DNA from: Roseivirga sp.
Lineage (GTDB): Bacteria; Bacteroidota; Bacteroidia; Cytophagales; Cyclobacteriaceae
Direction: 5' to 3'
NCBI GenBank assembly: GCA_021404565.1
Contig: JAAWWF010000002.1
Location: forward strand, 458,447-522,446
Length of the DNA stretch: 64,000 nucleotides
A program made the position numbers and the translations under genes. Of this stretch, positions 1 to 8,984 are shown piece after piece. How positions within the stretch are numbered: the stretch's first letter is position 1; each line of letters begins with the position of its first letter. Below the pieces are notes generated by a model, which was not told the origin of the DNA, ran no database searches, and was given only the letters and a program-made list of their open reading frames with translations.

Positions 1-1
1 A

Positions 2-988
2 CAGATTGAAAGCTTTGCCGGATATGCCTTTGCCAAGGGGCATTCAGCCTCTTATGCCGTAGAAAGCTATCAAAGCCTTTTTCTCAAGGCCTATTACCCC
101 CTGGAGTATATGGTGGCTACTATGAATAATGGGGGAGGTTTTTACCGGGTAGAGCTTTATGCCCATGAAGCCTATATGCATGGAGGCGATATCCAGCCAC
201 CTTGTGTCAACCAAAGTGAATACCTCTGCAGCATCTACGGCAAGACGATCTTTATGGGGTTGGGCTTTGTCAGTGAGCTGGAAAAGAATACTGCCGAAGC
301 TCTGCTCATAGAGCGGCTGGAAAACGGGGTGTTTATGAGCTTCGATAATTTCCTGAAGCGTGTGGCTATCTCGCTGGAGCAATTGAGCCTGCTGATTCGT
401 ATTGGGGCTTTTCGGTTTACCGGCCAGACAAAGAAAGAGCTGCTTTGGGAAGCACACTTTCAATTGGGCAATCATAAAAAGACCAACCCCGTGCGCATGC
501 TCTTCGACCCGGAAGTAAAGCGTTTTCAACTGCCTGAGCTAAGCTATGATATTCTGGAAGATGCTTTCGATCAGCAGGACCTGCTCGGTTTTCCTCTTTG
601 TAATCCCTTTGACCTGTTAAAAGAAGTACCGGAGGGCAGTATCCTGGTCCGTGAAATGGAACAGTATAAAAACCAGACAGTGCGTATGATTGGCTACCTC
701 GTCCATATCAAAAACACCAATACCTCAGGCGGAAAAAAGATGCAGTTTGGTACCTGGCTCGACTATGAGGGCTATTTTATCGATACCACGCATTTTCCTC
801 CAGTAGCAGCTAAATACCCCTTCCGGGGTAAAGGTATTTACGAGCTCACCGGCCAGGTGGTCGAGGAGTTTGATTTCCTGAGTATGGAGCTGATTTCAAT
901 GCGCAAGCTGGCTTATGTGCACGATCCACGCTATGCAGAAGAACCCCGGCATGCCACAATGGGCATTGCGAATTTATTGAAGAGCTAA
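2..988 (+). CDS. dnaE: DNA polymerase III alpha subunit (DnaE type), C-terminal part
   Basis: This is the last 328 residues of a C-family replicative or repair DNA polymerase; the gene starts before the window. The first visible residues include the conserved DnaE stretch GYAFAKGHSASYA, followed by the helix-hairpin-helix region (LSLLIRIGAF, about residues 133-142) and a C-terminal OB-fold (TVRMIGYLVHIKNT to about residue 280). The protein stops soon after the OB-fold, without the long C-terminal tail of E. coli DnaE. Short forms like this in Bacteroidota are often the second, mutagenesis-associated DnaE (ImuC-like), but the upstream partner genes that would decide this lie outside the window. 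The reading frame is open from base 2. Family assignment is firm; the DnaE1 versus DnaE2/ImuC distinction is inference. Confidence 0.85.
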   Translation, partial: QIESFAGYAFAKGHSASYAVESYQSLFLKAYYPLEYMVATMNNGGGFYRVELYAHEAYMHGGDIQPPCVNQSEYLCSIYGKTIFMGLGFVSELEKNTAEALLIERLENGVFMSFDNFLKRVAISLEQLSLLIRIGAFRFTGQTKKELLWEAHFQLGNHKKTNPVRMLFDPEVKRFQLPELSYDILEDAFDQQDLLGFPLCNPFDLLKEVPEGSILVREMEQYKNQTVRMIGYLVHIKNTNTSGGKKMQFGTWLDYEGYFIDTTHFPPVAAKYPFRGKGIYELTGQVVEEFDFLSMELISMRKLAYVHDPRYAEEPRHATMGIANLLKS

Positions 989-996
989 CCCGAACT

Positions 997-1719
997 TTAG
1001 GAATTCATCAATTTGTTCAGCACCGCTTTCCGGTAAGATTTGCTTATGGGAATGCCAATACCTGAAATGGTGATTTCATGAGGCTCTATGGTTTCTATAT
1101 GCGCCCGGGAAACAACAAATGACCGATGCGTTCGGGTAAACTGCTCTTCCGGCAGAAGCGCTTCTACATCTCTGATATTGGTAAGAGACATGATCTCTTT
1201 TTCCAACAAATGAAATACGACATAGTTACCTGAAGCCTCCACCCATCGGATGTCGGAAAGTTTTACCTGATGGGTCTTGGTACCGCTTTTTATCAATATG
1301 GTCTGCTGCTTTTCAGAGGCAGGCTCAGCTACTTCATTAGTAGTGTTTTTTAGTTTAAAGAGCTCCAGCGCCCTGTTAGCGGCTTTTATAAAGCGTTCAA
1401 ATTCAATAGGCTTCAGCAGGTAATCCACTACATCAAGGTCATAGCCCTCAAGTGCATATTCAGAATAGGCGGTTGTCAGAATACAGAGAGGCTTTGCCTG
1501 CAGAGATTTTATAAACTGAATACCTGATAATCCAGGCATACTGATGTCTGTAAACAGCAGGTCTGTTTTGTTACTCTGGATAAAGGTGAGGGCCTCGAGT
1601 GGTTGGTGAAAAGACCCTGTCAGCTCTAAAAATGGTGTGGACTTCACGTAGTCACTGAGCATTTCCAGCGCCATGGGCTCATCGTCTACCACTATACATT
1701 TCAACTTTGGCTCAGACAT
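997..1719 (-). CDS. LytTR-family response regulator
   Basis: A 240-residue two-component regulator. The receiver domain (about 7-120) has the acidic pair D12/D13, the phosphoacceptor D58 in FTDISMPG and the conserved K103 in LLKP. The C-terminal LytTR DNA-binding domain (about 140-238) carries the usual WVEASGNYV and TRTHRSFVV motifs. It follows the histidine kinase with an 8-base overlap (kinase stop inside this gene), so the pair is co-transcribed and almost certainly cognate. Targets cannot be read from the sequence. The gene ends only 8 bases from the convergent dnaE stop. Confidence 0.93.
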   Translation of the reverse strand: MSEPKLKCIVVDDEPMALEMLSDYVKSTPFLELTGSFHQPLEALTFIQSNKTDLLFTDISMPGLSGIQFIKSLQAKPLCILTTAYSEYALEGYDLDVVDYLLKPIEFERFIKAANRALELFKLKNTTNEVAEPASEKQQTILIKSGTKTHQVKLSDIRWVEASGNYVVFHLLEKEIMSLTNIRDVEALLPEEQFTRTHRSFVVSRAHIETIEPHEITISGIGIPISKSYRKAVLNKLMNS

Positions 1720-2770
1720 GATCCGTTAAATTTAGCTCAAGTTTTACGCTATACATATCAGCCTCTTCAACAGTTAACGCATAGCGACCAGGATAGAGCA
1801 ACTCCAGTCTCTTTTTTACATTTTCCAGGCCTATCCCTTTCTCTGTAGCCTGTTGTGCCAGGGTACTCGGGGTGTTTTCTACCAATAGGGTCAACAGGTT
1901 CTGTTCTAGTGTGATGTCAATTAGTATTCTGGGAGATTCCCTGCCATGCTTAAAGGCGTTTTCCACAAAAGGAATCAACAGCATAGGTGCAATCTGGTGG
2001 CCTGTACTCTGATTCAGGTCAACCTGAAAGCTGACCTTCTCCTGGTCGTGCAGTCTGACTTTTTCCAGATCAATAAAGTCATTCAGGTAATCAAGCTCCT
2101 TTTGTAACGCTACTGTATCGGCATTGCTTTCGTAAATCATATAGCGCATCAGACGACCTAGACGGGCTACACTTTCCGCAGCCTTCGGGTCCTCATGTTT
2201 TCTCACAAGCGAATAAATGTTATTAAGGGTATTGAAAAGAAAGTGAGGGTTTACCTGAGATTTCAGGTATTTCAACTCCGCCACCAACTTCTCTTCTTTG
2301 AGCTTTTCCCTCAGCAATGCGTTTTCCTTTTTGTCTCGTAATGATGAGTAGCCCAGGGATAGAAAAAGCACGAAACCATGGAAAATGATGCTGTAAGGCA
2401 GGGCATAGTCTACCGAGAGGTCATGGGTATATTCGCTCTCCATACCCGCACCAATAGGAATACTCGCTCCCAGACCGGTTATCAGAGTAACTATAAAGAG
2501 TAAGCAGGTCCATAGTATATATCGACCCCTGGTTACTTCATGCTTGAATCTGGGAATCAAATAGTGAACATGGCCATAGAAAAACACAGCTTTGAAGAGG
2601 ATATCAATGCTCAGGATCAGCAACATCCAGGGATCATAACTTACGGAGACAATGGCTTCACCAAGATCATTCTCAGTGATGCGGGTCTGTTTTCCGGCAC
2701 TTCTGAACAGAAGCAATAGCAGCATAAGCCACAAGGAGAGATGAATCAGTTTTTCAATGCGCTTGTGCAT
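1712..2770 (-). CDS. LytS-type sensor histidine kinase (His_kinase family)
   Basis: A 352-residue membrane kinase. The N-terminal 150 residues contain about four hydrophobic segments (near 12-24, 48-66, 85-106 and 125-145) with short loops and no extracellular sensor domain. A short coiled linker leads to the phosphorylation box SQVNPHFLFNTLNNIY with His at about 176, and the ATPase part has the N-box LIPFVENAFKHG and a G-box near GIGLENVKKR. This is the PF06580 family that pairs with LytTR regulators, and its partner overlaps its 3' end. The ATG at 2770 is the natural start. The signal is unknown. Confidence 0.92.
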   Translation of the reverse strand: MHKRIEKLIHLSLWLMLLLLLFRSAGKQTRITENDLGEAIVSVSYDPWMLLILSIDILFKAVFFYGHVHYLIPRFKHEVTRGRYILWTCLLFIVTLITGLGASIPIGAGMESEYTHDLSVDYALPYSIIFHGFVLFLSLGYSSLRDKKENALLREKLKEEKLVAELKYLKSQVNPHFLFNTLNNIYSLVRKHEDPKAAESVARLGRLMRYMIYESNADTVALQKELDYLNDFIDLEKVRLHDQEKVSFQVDLNQSTGHQIAPMLLIPFVENAFKHGRESPRILIDITLEQNLLTLLVENTPSTLAQQATEKGIGLENVKKRLELLYPGRYALTVEEADMYSVKLELNLTDHV

Positions 2771-2966
2771 GTTCTAAAAATACTATGATCAACATCAAAA
2801 GCCCTCATCGTTTTATCAAATGCCAGTAACGCTACGCAAATGACCATATTCTCTGGTTAAGCAGTCTTATTATCCTTAAAAGACTTTTGACCAACAGAAC
2901 CCGGCTTTCTACCCATTGGATTTGTAATGGCTCATGATCGGTGACTCCTTCGGAGAAAAAGGAATC

Positions 2967-4382
2967 ATGAATTTTTCAAAACACCATAGAGCAAACAGGA
3001 CCCGATTTGGTGGCCTATTGCTCACTATTGGCTTTTATCTATGCCTGGGCCAGTCCTTACTGTATGGGCAAGGCATTAAACCGGTAGATATTAAAAAGAT
3101 AGATAAACGAGCAGTAATTGAGGCCACGGCTAAGCTGCTCAAAGACCATTACCTCTATGAGGAAGTAGGGGGGATGATGGGGGATTTGCTTAAAAAGAGA
3201 CTCGCTGAAGGAGACTATGATCAGTTGAAGACTACCACGGATTTTGCCAGGGCCATTACAGTCGATTTACAATCAAACTTTCGGGATAAGCACATTAAAC
3301 TTAGCTACGATCCTCGGACCATCAAAATGACCAGGAATGCTTCGGGGGAGGATAAGTCCGGTCAAAGTAAGGCGGATCTGATTGAGGAACTCCTGGCGGT
3401 AGAGATTTATGAAAACTATAGAATACCGGAAATCAGGCGTATAAGGGGAAACATTGGCTACCTGAAAATGGACATGATGCTGCCACCGGTTTTGGCCACC
3501 GGCTATAGCGAAAAAATGGCCGCTGCTATGGAGCTTCTGGCTGATACAGATGCATTGATTTTGGACTTAAGGCATAACCCCGGAGGCTGGGCAGAGGGCA
3601 ACCGCTTATTGATGAGCTATTTCTTCCCGGCCAGAACACATATCATGAACTCCACCTCCAGACTGAACGGAGAGACCAACAAGACTAAAGAATTTACGCG
3701 CGATGAGGTATCCGGCAGACAAATGTTGGAACAACCCTTGTATGTTCTCGTGAGCAGCAAAACGGCCTCTGCGGCCGAAAGCGCTTCGCACATCCTCAAA
3801 TACGGGGGCAGGGCCAAACTGATCGGTGAAACTACCTATGGTGCCGGCTACTCCTTTGACGATATGTTTGTGGATGAGAACTTTATTATAGCCATGCCGA
3901 ATAGTACCGGTATGCATCCGAAAGCAACTGAGAATTGGGAAAGCATAGGCCTTAAACCAGATGTAGTAGTAAGTCAATCGCAAGCAATGGAAGAGGCCCG
4001 CCTGCTGGCCGTTATCGAGCTGCTGGAAAAAGAGCTCGCCAAGCCCCGCAAGGAGCGGTATAAGTATCGGGTAGACCAGCTAACCTGGGAGAAAGACCGC
4101 TTGAATGACCTTAAAACCCCACTGGTGCTGACTGACGAAGACCTCCTTAAATACACGGGTGACTATGGTCCCAGAAAAATCAGCTTAGAGAATGGGCATT
4201 TATATCATAAGAATACTAAGCCCAACAGACCTGCCTATAAACTGATTCCAATAAGAAAGGACGAGTTTCTTCTGGAAGGACTGGAGGATTACCGACTCTA
4301 TTTCGACCGTGATAAGAAAGGGGAGATTAAGCAGGTGAGAATGAGGTCACTCACGCGTCTTTATATCGAACAGAAGCAGTAA
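2967..4382 (+). CDS. S41 family (tail-specific/CtpA-like) peptidase, secreted
   Basis: A predicted secreted serine protease of about 471 residues. I prefer the ATG at 2967 over the in-frame ATG at 2934 because a purine-rich AAAAAGGA lies just upstream and the protein then begins with a positive n-region and hydrophobic signal segment ending at LLYGQ. A helical N-terminal S41 domain is followed by the TSPc fold, with DLRHNPGGW and the catalytic serine at about 268 in SSKTASAAES, then the Lys-side motif GETTYGAG. No PDZ domain is evident, resembling retinoid-binding/S41B-type members. The C-terminal about 90 residues look like a small beta domain. It stands alone; substrates are unknown. Confidence 0.88.
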   Translation: MNFSKHHRANRTRFGGLLLTIGFYLCLGQSLLYGQGIKPVDIKKIDKRAVIEATAKLLKDHYLYEEVGGMMGDLLKKRLAEGDYDQLKTTTDFARAITVDLQSNFRDKHIKLSYDPRTIKMTRNASGEDKSGQSKADLIEELLAVEIYENYRIPEIRRIRGNIGYLKMDMMLPPVLATGYSEKMAAAMELLADTDALILDLRHNPGGWAEGNRLLMSYFFPARTHIMNSTSRLNGETNKTKEFTRDEVSGRQMLEQPLYVLVSSKTASAAESASHILKYGGRAKLIGETTYGAGYSFDDMFVDENFIIAMPNSTGMHPKATENWESIGLKPDVVVSQSQAMEEARLLAVIELLEKELAKPRKERYKYRVDQLTWEKDRLNDLKTPLVLTDEDLLKYTGDYGPRKISLENGHLYHKNTKPNRPAYKLIPIRKDEFLLEGLEDYRLYFDRDKKGEIKQVRMRSLTRLYIEQKQ

Positions 4383-4478
4383 TGGTTCCTTGTGTTGTTT
4401 TGGTTAAACCCTTGTTCAGGTTGTGGCTGATAGTATAAAGGGCCTTAACTTCAACTCATTTTAATGATCACACTACCT

Positions 4479-4916
4479 TTATTTACTTATTTGTTGCTCA
4501 GGTATGTAAAACTCTCCTTTCAAATAGCACTCAATGGCAAAGGCACTGGCATCAAAATGAGGTTCGGGAAGATCACGAGGGTCCACCCATGCCCAGCCTT
4601 CACATTTATCCGGTTCTAATACTACAGGAGAGCCATTGAATTCATCGGTAACCAATGCCACTGAGATGTAATGTTTTCCTTCTGTTTTGTAAGTATCAAG
4701 GTTGTTCGTGACACAAATCACCCTGGGTGAAAAAATCTCTAAGCCGGTTTCCTCAAGTACCTCCTTTACTGCAGCCTCTTCAAAGCTTTCTCCTGTTTCC
4801 AGGTGTCCACCTGGAATGGAATAAAAAGGAGCATGGCTGCCTTTTCGCTTGCCAATAAGAATCTTCCCGTCCTTGTCTTCGAGGATCACTCCGATACCCA
4901 CCTTTGGTCTTTCCAT
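4479..4916 (-). CDS. Nudix hydrolase (MutT/NUDT15-like)
   Basis: A 145-residue Nudix-fold pyrophosphohydrolase. The Nudix box GGHLETGESFEEAAVKE VLEETG matches the family pattern except that the usual Arg of the REUXEE core is Lys; the metal-binding glutamates are kept. The C-terminal WAWVDPRDLPEPHFDAS resembles nucleotide-diphosphate hydrolases of the NUDT15/NudG group. I chose the ATG at 4916 because it gives the standard N-terminus (MERPKVGIGVIL); the frame stays open upstream to a TTG at 5006, adding 30 residues with no family resemblance. The exact substrate cannot be decided. Confidence 0.88.
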   Translation of the reverse strand: MERPKVGIGVILEDKDGKILIGKRKGSHAPFYSIPGGHLETGESFEEAAVKEVLEETGLEIFSPRVICVTNNLDTYKTEGKHYISVALVTDEFNGSPVVLEPDKCEGWAWVDPRDLPEPHFDASAFAIECYLKGEFYIPEQQISK

Positions 4917-5185
4917 AGCCCAAGATAAGAAGGAATAGTAATCGGTGTCAGAACTATCTGCCTTGGTTCCGGTTATAGATATTTCAAAACACCTCTTATC
5001 GGTCAACTCTCGGTCGGATCATCTAAAAAGGCCTGCTGAGGGGGGATTGATGAATTATTGATGAAACCCAACCCTGAAGAATTTATGGACTAAAAACCGC
5101 ACAAGAATTTCTCAATTAATACTTCAGCGAATGAGAAAGTCAAAATCACTTTCAAATCATATTTTTATAAACATAATTGCAGACT

Positions 5186-6571
5186 ATGAATCAGTTTCCA
5201 CACGACTTTATCTGGGGATCGGCCACCTCAGCCTATCAAATAGAAGGAGCACACGACAAAGATGGCAAGGGGCCATCCATCTGGGATGCCTTCTGTACCA
5301 TACCCAATCGCATAAAAAACGGTGATAATGGTAATGTGGCCATTGACCATTATAGCAAGTATAAAGAGGACATTGCTCTGATGAAATCGCAGGGCTTCAA
5401 GGCCTATCGTTTTTCTATTGCATGGCCCAGGGTAATGCCTGATGGAAAAGGTGAGGTAAATGAGAAAGGGATTCAGTTTTATTCTGACCTGATTGACGAG
5501 CTACTGGCAAATGACATTACTCCCTGGGTTACCCTGTATCACTGGGACCTGCCGTTGGCGCTGCAAACAGAAGAGGATGGTTGGCTTAATGATAGTATTG
5601 CCGACCGTTTTGAGGTGTACGCTGATCTTTGTTTCAGCCGCTTTGGTGACAGGGTTAAAAACTGGATCACCCTGAACGAACCCTGGGTGGTTTCTATTCT
5701 GGGTTATGGCCAGGGAGCTTTTGCTCCGGGTAGAAAGTCGAACTCTGAGCCTTACCTGGCTGCGCATAACCTGCTCAGGTCGCACGCACGGGCTGTCAAA
5801 GTATATCGTGAAAAGTATGCACATCAAAACGGTGCAATAGGTATTACCAATAATTGTGATTGGAGGGAGCCTTTGACAGATAAACCTGAGGATAAGGAGG
5901 CTGCTGAAAGAGCCATGTTGTTTTTCCTGGGCTGGTTTGCCGATCCTGTCTATAAGGGAGATTACCCTGCAGTGATGCGGGAAAGGCTGGGAGAGAGGCT
6001 GCCACAATTCTCAGAAGAAGATAGGGAAATGGTGCTGGGATCTTCAGACTTCTTTGGCCTGAATCACTATACCACCATGTACGCAGCGAATACGGATGCC
6101 GGGGATGTCGAGAATGACATAGCTGGTAATGGAGGAATCTCCGATGATCAGGATGTCAGTCTCTCACAAGATAAGTCCTGGCAGCTCACCGCTATGGATT
6201 GGGCAGTGGTTCCCTGGGGATGCAGAAAACTGCTGGAATGGATCAGTGCCCGCTACGACCAGCCCAGTATCTACATCACTGAAAACGGTTTCGCCTGTGA
6301 TGATAAAGAAGTAAATGGTGCAGTGGACGATTCGAATACCCGCCTGAGCTATTACAAAGGCTACCTTACAGCCTGCAAAGAGGCAATAGACAATGGGGTA
6401 GACCTCAAAGGCTATTTCGCCTGGAGCATGTTCGATAATTTCGAATGGGCACTTGGCTACGGCTCACGATTTGGTCTCAATTGGGTAGACTACGAAACGC
6501 TCGAACGAATTCCTAAAGCATCAGCAATTTGGTTTAGCCAGGTGATCGAGAAGAATTCTTTGGACTCATAA
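5186..6571 (+). CDS. GH1 family beta-glucosidase
   Basis: A 461-residue glycoside hydrolase family 1 enzyme that cleaves terminal beta-linked glucose or related sugars by a retaining mechanism. The N-terminal signature FIWGSATSAYQIEG is present. The acid/base is Glu at about 165 in TLNEPW and the nucleophile is Glu at about 366 in YITENGF. The C-terminal aglycone-site motif FDNFEWALGY is intact and the length is normal for the family. No signal peptide, so it is probably cytoplasmic and acts on imported oligosaccharides. The ATG at 5186 is preferred to an in-frame TTG nine bases upstream. It is isolated from any sugar-uptake genes. Confidence 0.95.
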   Translation: MNQFPHDFIWGSATSAYQIEGAHDKDGKGPSIWDAFCTIPNRIKNGDNGNVAIDHYSKYKEDIALMKSQGFKAYRFSIAWPRVMPDGKGEVNEKGIQFYSDLIDELLANDITPWVTLYHWDLPLALQTEEDGWLNDSIADRFEVYADLCFSRFGDRVKNWITLNEPWVVSILGYGQGAFAPGRKSNSEPYLAAHNLLRSHARAVKVYREKYAHQNGAIGITNNCDWREPLTDKPEDKEAAERAMLFFLGWFADPVYKGDYPAVMRERLGERLPQFSEEDREMVLGSSDFFGLNHYTTMYAANTDAGDVENDIAGNGGISDDQDVSLSQDKSWQLTAMDWAVVPWGCRKLLEWISARYDQPSIYITENGFACDDKEVNGAVDDSNTRLSYYKGYLTACKEAIDNGVDLKGYFAWSMFDNFEWALGYGSRFGLNWVDYETLERIPKASAIWFSQVIEKNSLDS

Positions 6572-6618
6572 TGATTAAAATAAAGTTTAAATAAAACGTA
6601 TTAAAATATTGGTTAATA

Positions 6619-6641
6619 GGTGTTTATGTGTTTTAAACACC
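6619..6641. terminator. hairpin between convergent genes
   Basis: An 8-bp perfect stem (GGTGTTTA / TAAACACC) with a 7-base loop lies in an AT-rich gap between the convergent GH1 and beta-barrel genes, 47 bases after the GH1 stop and 17 bases from the other stop. There is no clean T-tract on the plus strand, so a bidirectional terminator is plausible rather than shown. Confidence 0.35.
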
Positions 6642-6658
6642 CAGTCACCCAAAGTACT

Positions 6659-7258
6659 TCAGAGGTTTAAGCGCAAGCCCATACTGAAGAGGATGATGCT
6701 GACTCGTTGGCTCTCTAGAGAGACCCGATCTCCGCTGGTATTTTGAGGTTTGATGCCCTCAAATGAATCTGTACTTCCACCTACGAGATAGCGGAGTGAT
6801 ACATTAAGACGTTTCCTGATATCGATACCAATTTCCGGGGCAAACGCCAGGTTGATTTTACTGGCTGTTTTGCTTTCCAGGGTATGAACATACTCCCAAT
6901 AAGAATTAATCCCCACACCTGTACCGGCATAAAGGGGAGAAGAGCCGGAGGTGAAGTAATAGCGCCCTTTTGCCATTACACTGCTCCAGTTCGTATCGTT
7001 GGGGTCGAGTATTTCGGTGGTACCCTCAAAGGTGGCATTATCACCTGGTATAAAGTCACCTCCGGTGGATAGTTCCAGGCCGAAAGTAAAGCGGTCTGAA
7101 AGTGTTTTGTATCCGGCCGCATAGAGCATAGCCTTACCCCGGCCATTGCCAGCATTGGGGACACCGCCCATGGCCACGCCTCCTTCAAGGTGGACGTTTT
7201 GAGCATTGACTGTAAACGCAGAGATTGCGAGTAATGAAAGTAGCAGAAGATTTTTCAT
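6659..7258 (-). CDS. outer-membrane beta-barrel protein
   Basis: A 199-residue secreted protein. The first 19 residues form a type I signal peptide ending VNA, with mature Gln-20. The rest is made of alternating hydrophobic/polar strands with aromatic girdle residues (YAAGYKTL, GRYYFTSG, LNVSLRYLVGG) and ends in MGLRLNL, the pattern of small eight-stranded barrels in Bacteroidota (outer-membrane beta-barrel domain families). No enzymatic motif is visible. It is divergent from the injection-system block across a 298-base gap and there is no sign that it belongs to it. Confidence 0.75.
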   Translation of the reverse strand: MKNLLLLSLLAISAFTVNAQNVHLEGGVAMGGVPNAGNGRGKAMLYAAGYKTLSDRFTFGLELSTGGDFIPGDNATFEGTTEILDPNDTNWSSVMAKGRYYFTSGSSPLYAGTGVGINSYWEYVHTLESKTASKINLAFAPEIGIDIRKRLNVSLRYLVGGSTDSFEGIKPQNTSGDRVSLESQRVSIILFSMGLRLNL

Positions 7259-7403
7259 AATGTGCGCAGTTTTAAACAGACTTGAACACCAGTATTCTTC
7301 CAGACCCGATTCAATTTACATTATGTGCAACAAGGTTGCAAATCAGATTAACCTGTTGACCATTCTCAATGGCTAACTCTAATCATTTCTTCAGAGATTC
7401 GTA

Positions 7404-7434
7404 TTCGGGGATATTGTATTTCAATATATCTTTG
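7404..7434 (+). promoter_or_regulatory. possible Bacteroidota-type promoter for the injection-system block
   Basis: TATCTTTG at 7427-7434 matches the Bacteroidota -7 consensus TAnnTTTG, and TTC at 7404-7406, 20 bases upstream, is a two-of-three match to the -33 TTG. It lies in the 298-base AT-rich gap before the first eCIS gene, about 120 bases from its start. The rest of this gap (7259-7556) shows no gene. Confidence 0.3.
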
Positions 7435-7556
7435 AATTTCATTTTAGCGTCATACAAGCTTCAGAGGTAGATTTTCTGAAAATCTTCAAAACTTTTTAAA
7501 ATCCGAGGGTAACCTTTTTCCCTTTTTGGAATATAGGTGCGGATTTTTTATTGCCC

Positions 7557-8129
7557 ATGATCAAAGAAGCCCTCAAATACATAGCGCAAGACCTGGATAC
7601 TTACTTGAGAAGGAAATATGATTCTCCTGAAAGCAGGGTGCACCTGGGTAATATTCTCGATTTGGATGGAAGTGTACCTGAAGAGAACAGGAATAAAATA
7701 GTGCTCACCCTTATCAATATTGAGCCGGAAACCAATATCAGCACTACACAGAGTGGGTTTACAGCAGGTCAGACTTTTCAGAGAACGAATCCTCCCTTGA
7801 GGTTCAATCTGGACCTTCTGTTCTCTGGTTTGTTTAATCAGTACGAAGAGTCACTGAAGTTTGTGGCGGATACTATTTACTTTTTTCAGTCCAAATCCCT
7901 GTTTAATGCCCAAAACTCTCCCGGCCTGTCACCCGAGATCCAGCAACTGACCCTGGAGGTTTTGAAGTATAACCTGCATGAAATGCACAGTTTATGGACA
8001 TCTCTGGGAGCGAAATACCAACCATCGGTGATCCTGAAAACGCGAATGCTAACCTTCCAGACCGATCAGGTAGTAGAAGAAGTAGCAACAATGCAGAACC
8101 CGGGACTGGAGGCCCGACCCAAGTCATGA
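7557..8129 (+). CDS. eCIS cap/terminator protein, DUF4255 family (Afp16/Pvc16-like)
   Basis: A 190-residue protein starting with the family's characteristic MIKEALKYIAQDLDTYLR. DUF4255 proteins are the tube/sheath-terminating caps of contractile injection systems (Afp16, Pvc16) and set the end of the polymer distal to the baseplate. The motif RNKIVLTLINIEPE and the LRFNLDLLFSG segment are typical. In Afp and PVC clusters this gene comes last; in Bacteroidota clusters it commonly opens the operon, as here. I start at the ATG 7557, six bases inside an in-frame TTG. Its stop overlaps the next start by four bases (ATGA), showing coupled translation. Confidence 0.88.
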   Translation: MIKEALKYIAQDLDTYLRRKYDSPESRVHLGNILDLDGSVPEENRNKIVLTLINIEPETNISTTQSGFTAGQTFQRTNPPLRFNLDLLFSGLFNQYEESLKFVADTIYFFQSKSLFNAQNSPGLSPEIQQLTLEVLKYNLHEMHSLWTSLGAKYQPSVILKTRMLTFQTDQVVEEVATMQNPGLEARPKS

Positions 8130-8956
8130 GATCTACAGATTATAAGCTACTGGCCGAGGTACTGGTCGCTCATGAATACTATGAGAATGGCATTTTCAGA
8201 GACCTGAGAGTAGTACCCGATGCTAAAACACAGACTTTCCTGTGGAACGCCAATTTGATCTTCAAGCCATCCGATAACGGCTTCTCAGTCTTTTACCCTC
8301 AAAGTTTTGACGCTGGCTACGTCACAGATCTGGTCGAATTTTTAGGCGAGTATTACCTGAGGTTTGAGCTGCATAGTAGTACACATCACTTTTTCAATTT
8401 TACCAATACTTCTCTCAACGATCTTGTACTTCATCAATTCTCCAATAAACCAATGGAGGCTGATGAGTCACTTCACCTGACTTTGGAACCCAACCTGCAT
8501 TTTACCGATGCTCTGGGCTATGTAGACCTGCACCTGGACAGTTTTGTGGAGTCAGAAAATATTGTAGCCAGAACATATCAAATCAATTTCAGCTCCAGGC
8601 AAACTCAGCTGAATTACTTCATAGCCAATACGGGAGAGGAGAATGCTAAGCTCATGAAGATTGAAGATGCAGGAGGCGAGCCATTTGAGGGACCTGAAAA
8701 GGAGAGTATGGCGAACGGGGCCACGGTGTTCAGGTTCAGCTCGGGTGAGCGCCTGTATCCGCTTAAGGAGCAGGGAGAGAATTACTGTGTGCTTAAGAAA
8801 ACTAACCCGGAAAATAATAATAACGAAGACCCGGACGATGAGGAAGTGCTTATAGAAAAGCTACCATCGGCCTCACCCTCTTCCATTACCAACATCAAAC
8901 AGCTTTCAGCAAGTCATGAGGACGTGGCCTGCTCATCCATATATATCTATTTGTGA
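8126..8956 (+). CDS. eCIS-associated protein of unknown function, between cap and sheath genes
   Basis: A 276-residue protein with an ATGA overlap with the DUF4255 gene. I do not recognise a named family. The first about 200 residues look like beta-rich folded protein with many aromatic and acidic residues (WNANLIFKP, YYLRFELHSS, HLTLEPNLHF). The last about 60 residues contain a low-complexity Asn/Asp/Glu run (ENNNNEDPDDEE) and a Ser/Pro stretch. No signal peptide or membrane segment. Structural work on the Algoriphagus AlgoCIS reported extra cap-adaptor and tube-plug proteins absent from Afp/PVC; the position makes this gene a candidate for such a role, which is inference from context only. 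Confidence 0.8.
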   Translation: MRSTDYKLLAEVLVAHEYYENGIFRDLRVVPDAKTQTFLWNANLIFKPSDNGFSVFYPQSFDAGYVTDLVEFLGEYYLRFELHSSTHHFFNFTNTSLNDLVLHQFSNKPMEADESLHLTLEPNLHFTDALGYVDLHLDSFVESENIVARTYQINFSSRQTQLNYFIANTGEENAKLMKIEDAGGEPFEGPEKESMANGATVFRFSSGERLYPLKEQGENYCVLKKTNPENNNNEDPDDEEVLIEKLPSASPSSITNIKQLSASHEDVACSSIYIYL

Positions 8957-8984
8957 ATTTTTAAAAGAGTTAAATCATAACATT

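Noticed and set aside
44..529. Minus-strand open frame inside the polymerase gene
   Set aside because: Antisense to a clearly conserved DnaE sequence and with no recognisable motif.
5131..5325. Short plus-strand open frame overlapping the GH1 start
   Set aside because: Out of frame with the strongly conserved GH1 N-terminus.
7994..8125. Upstream extension of the unknown gene before 8126
   Set aside because: It runs antiparallel in frame through the end of the DUF4255 gene; the ATGA overlap start at 8126 is the natural one.
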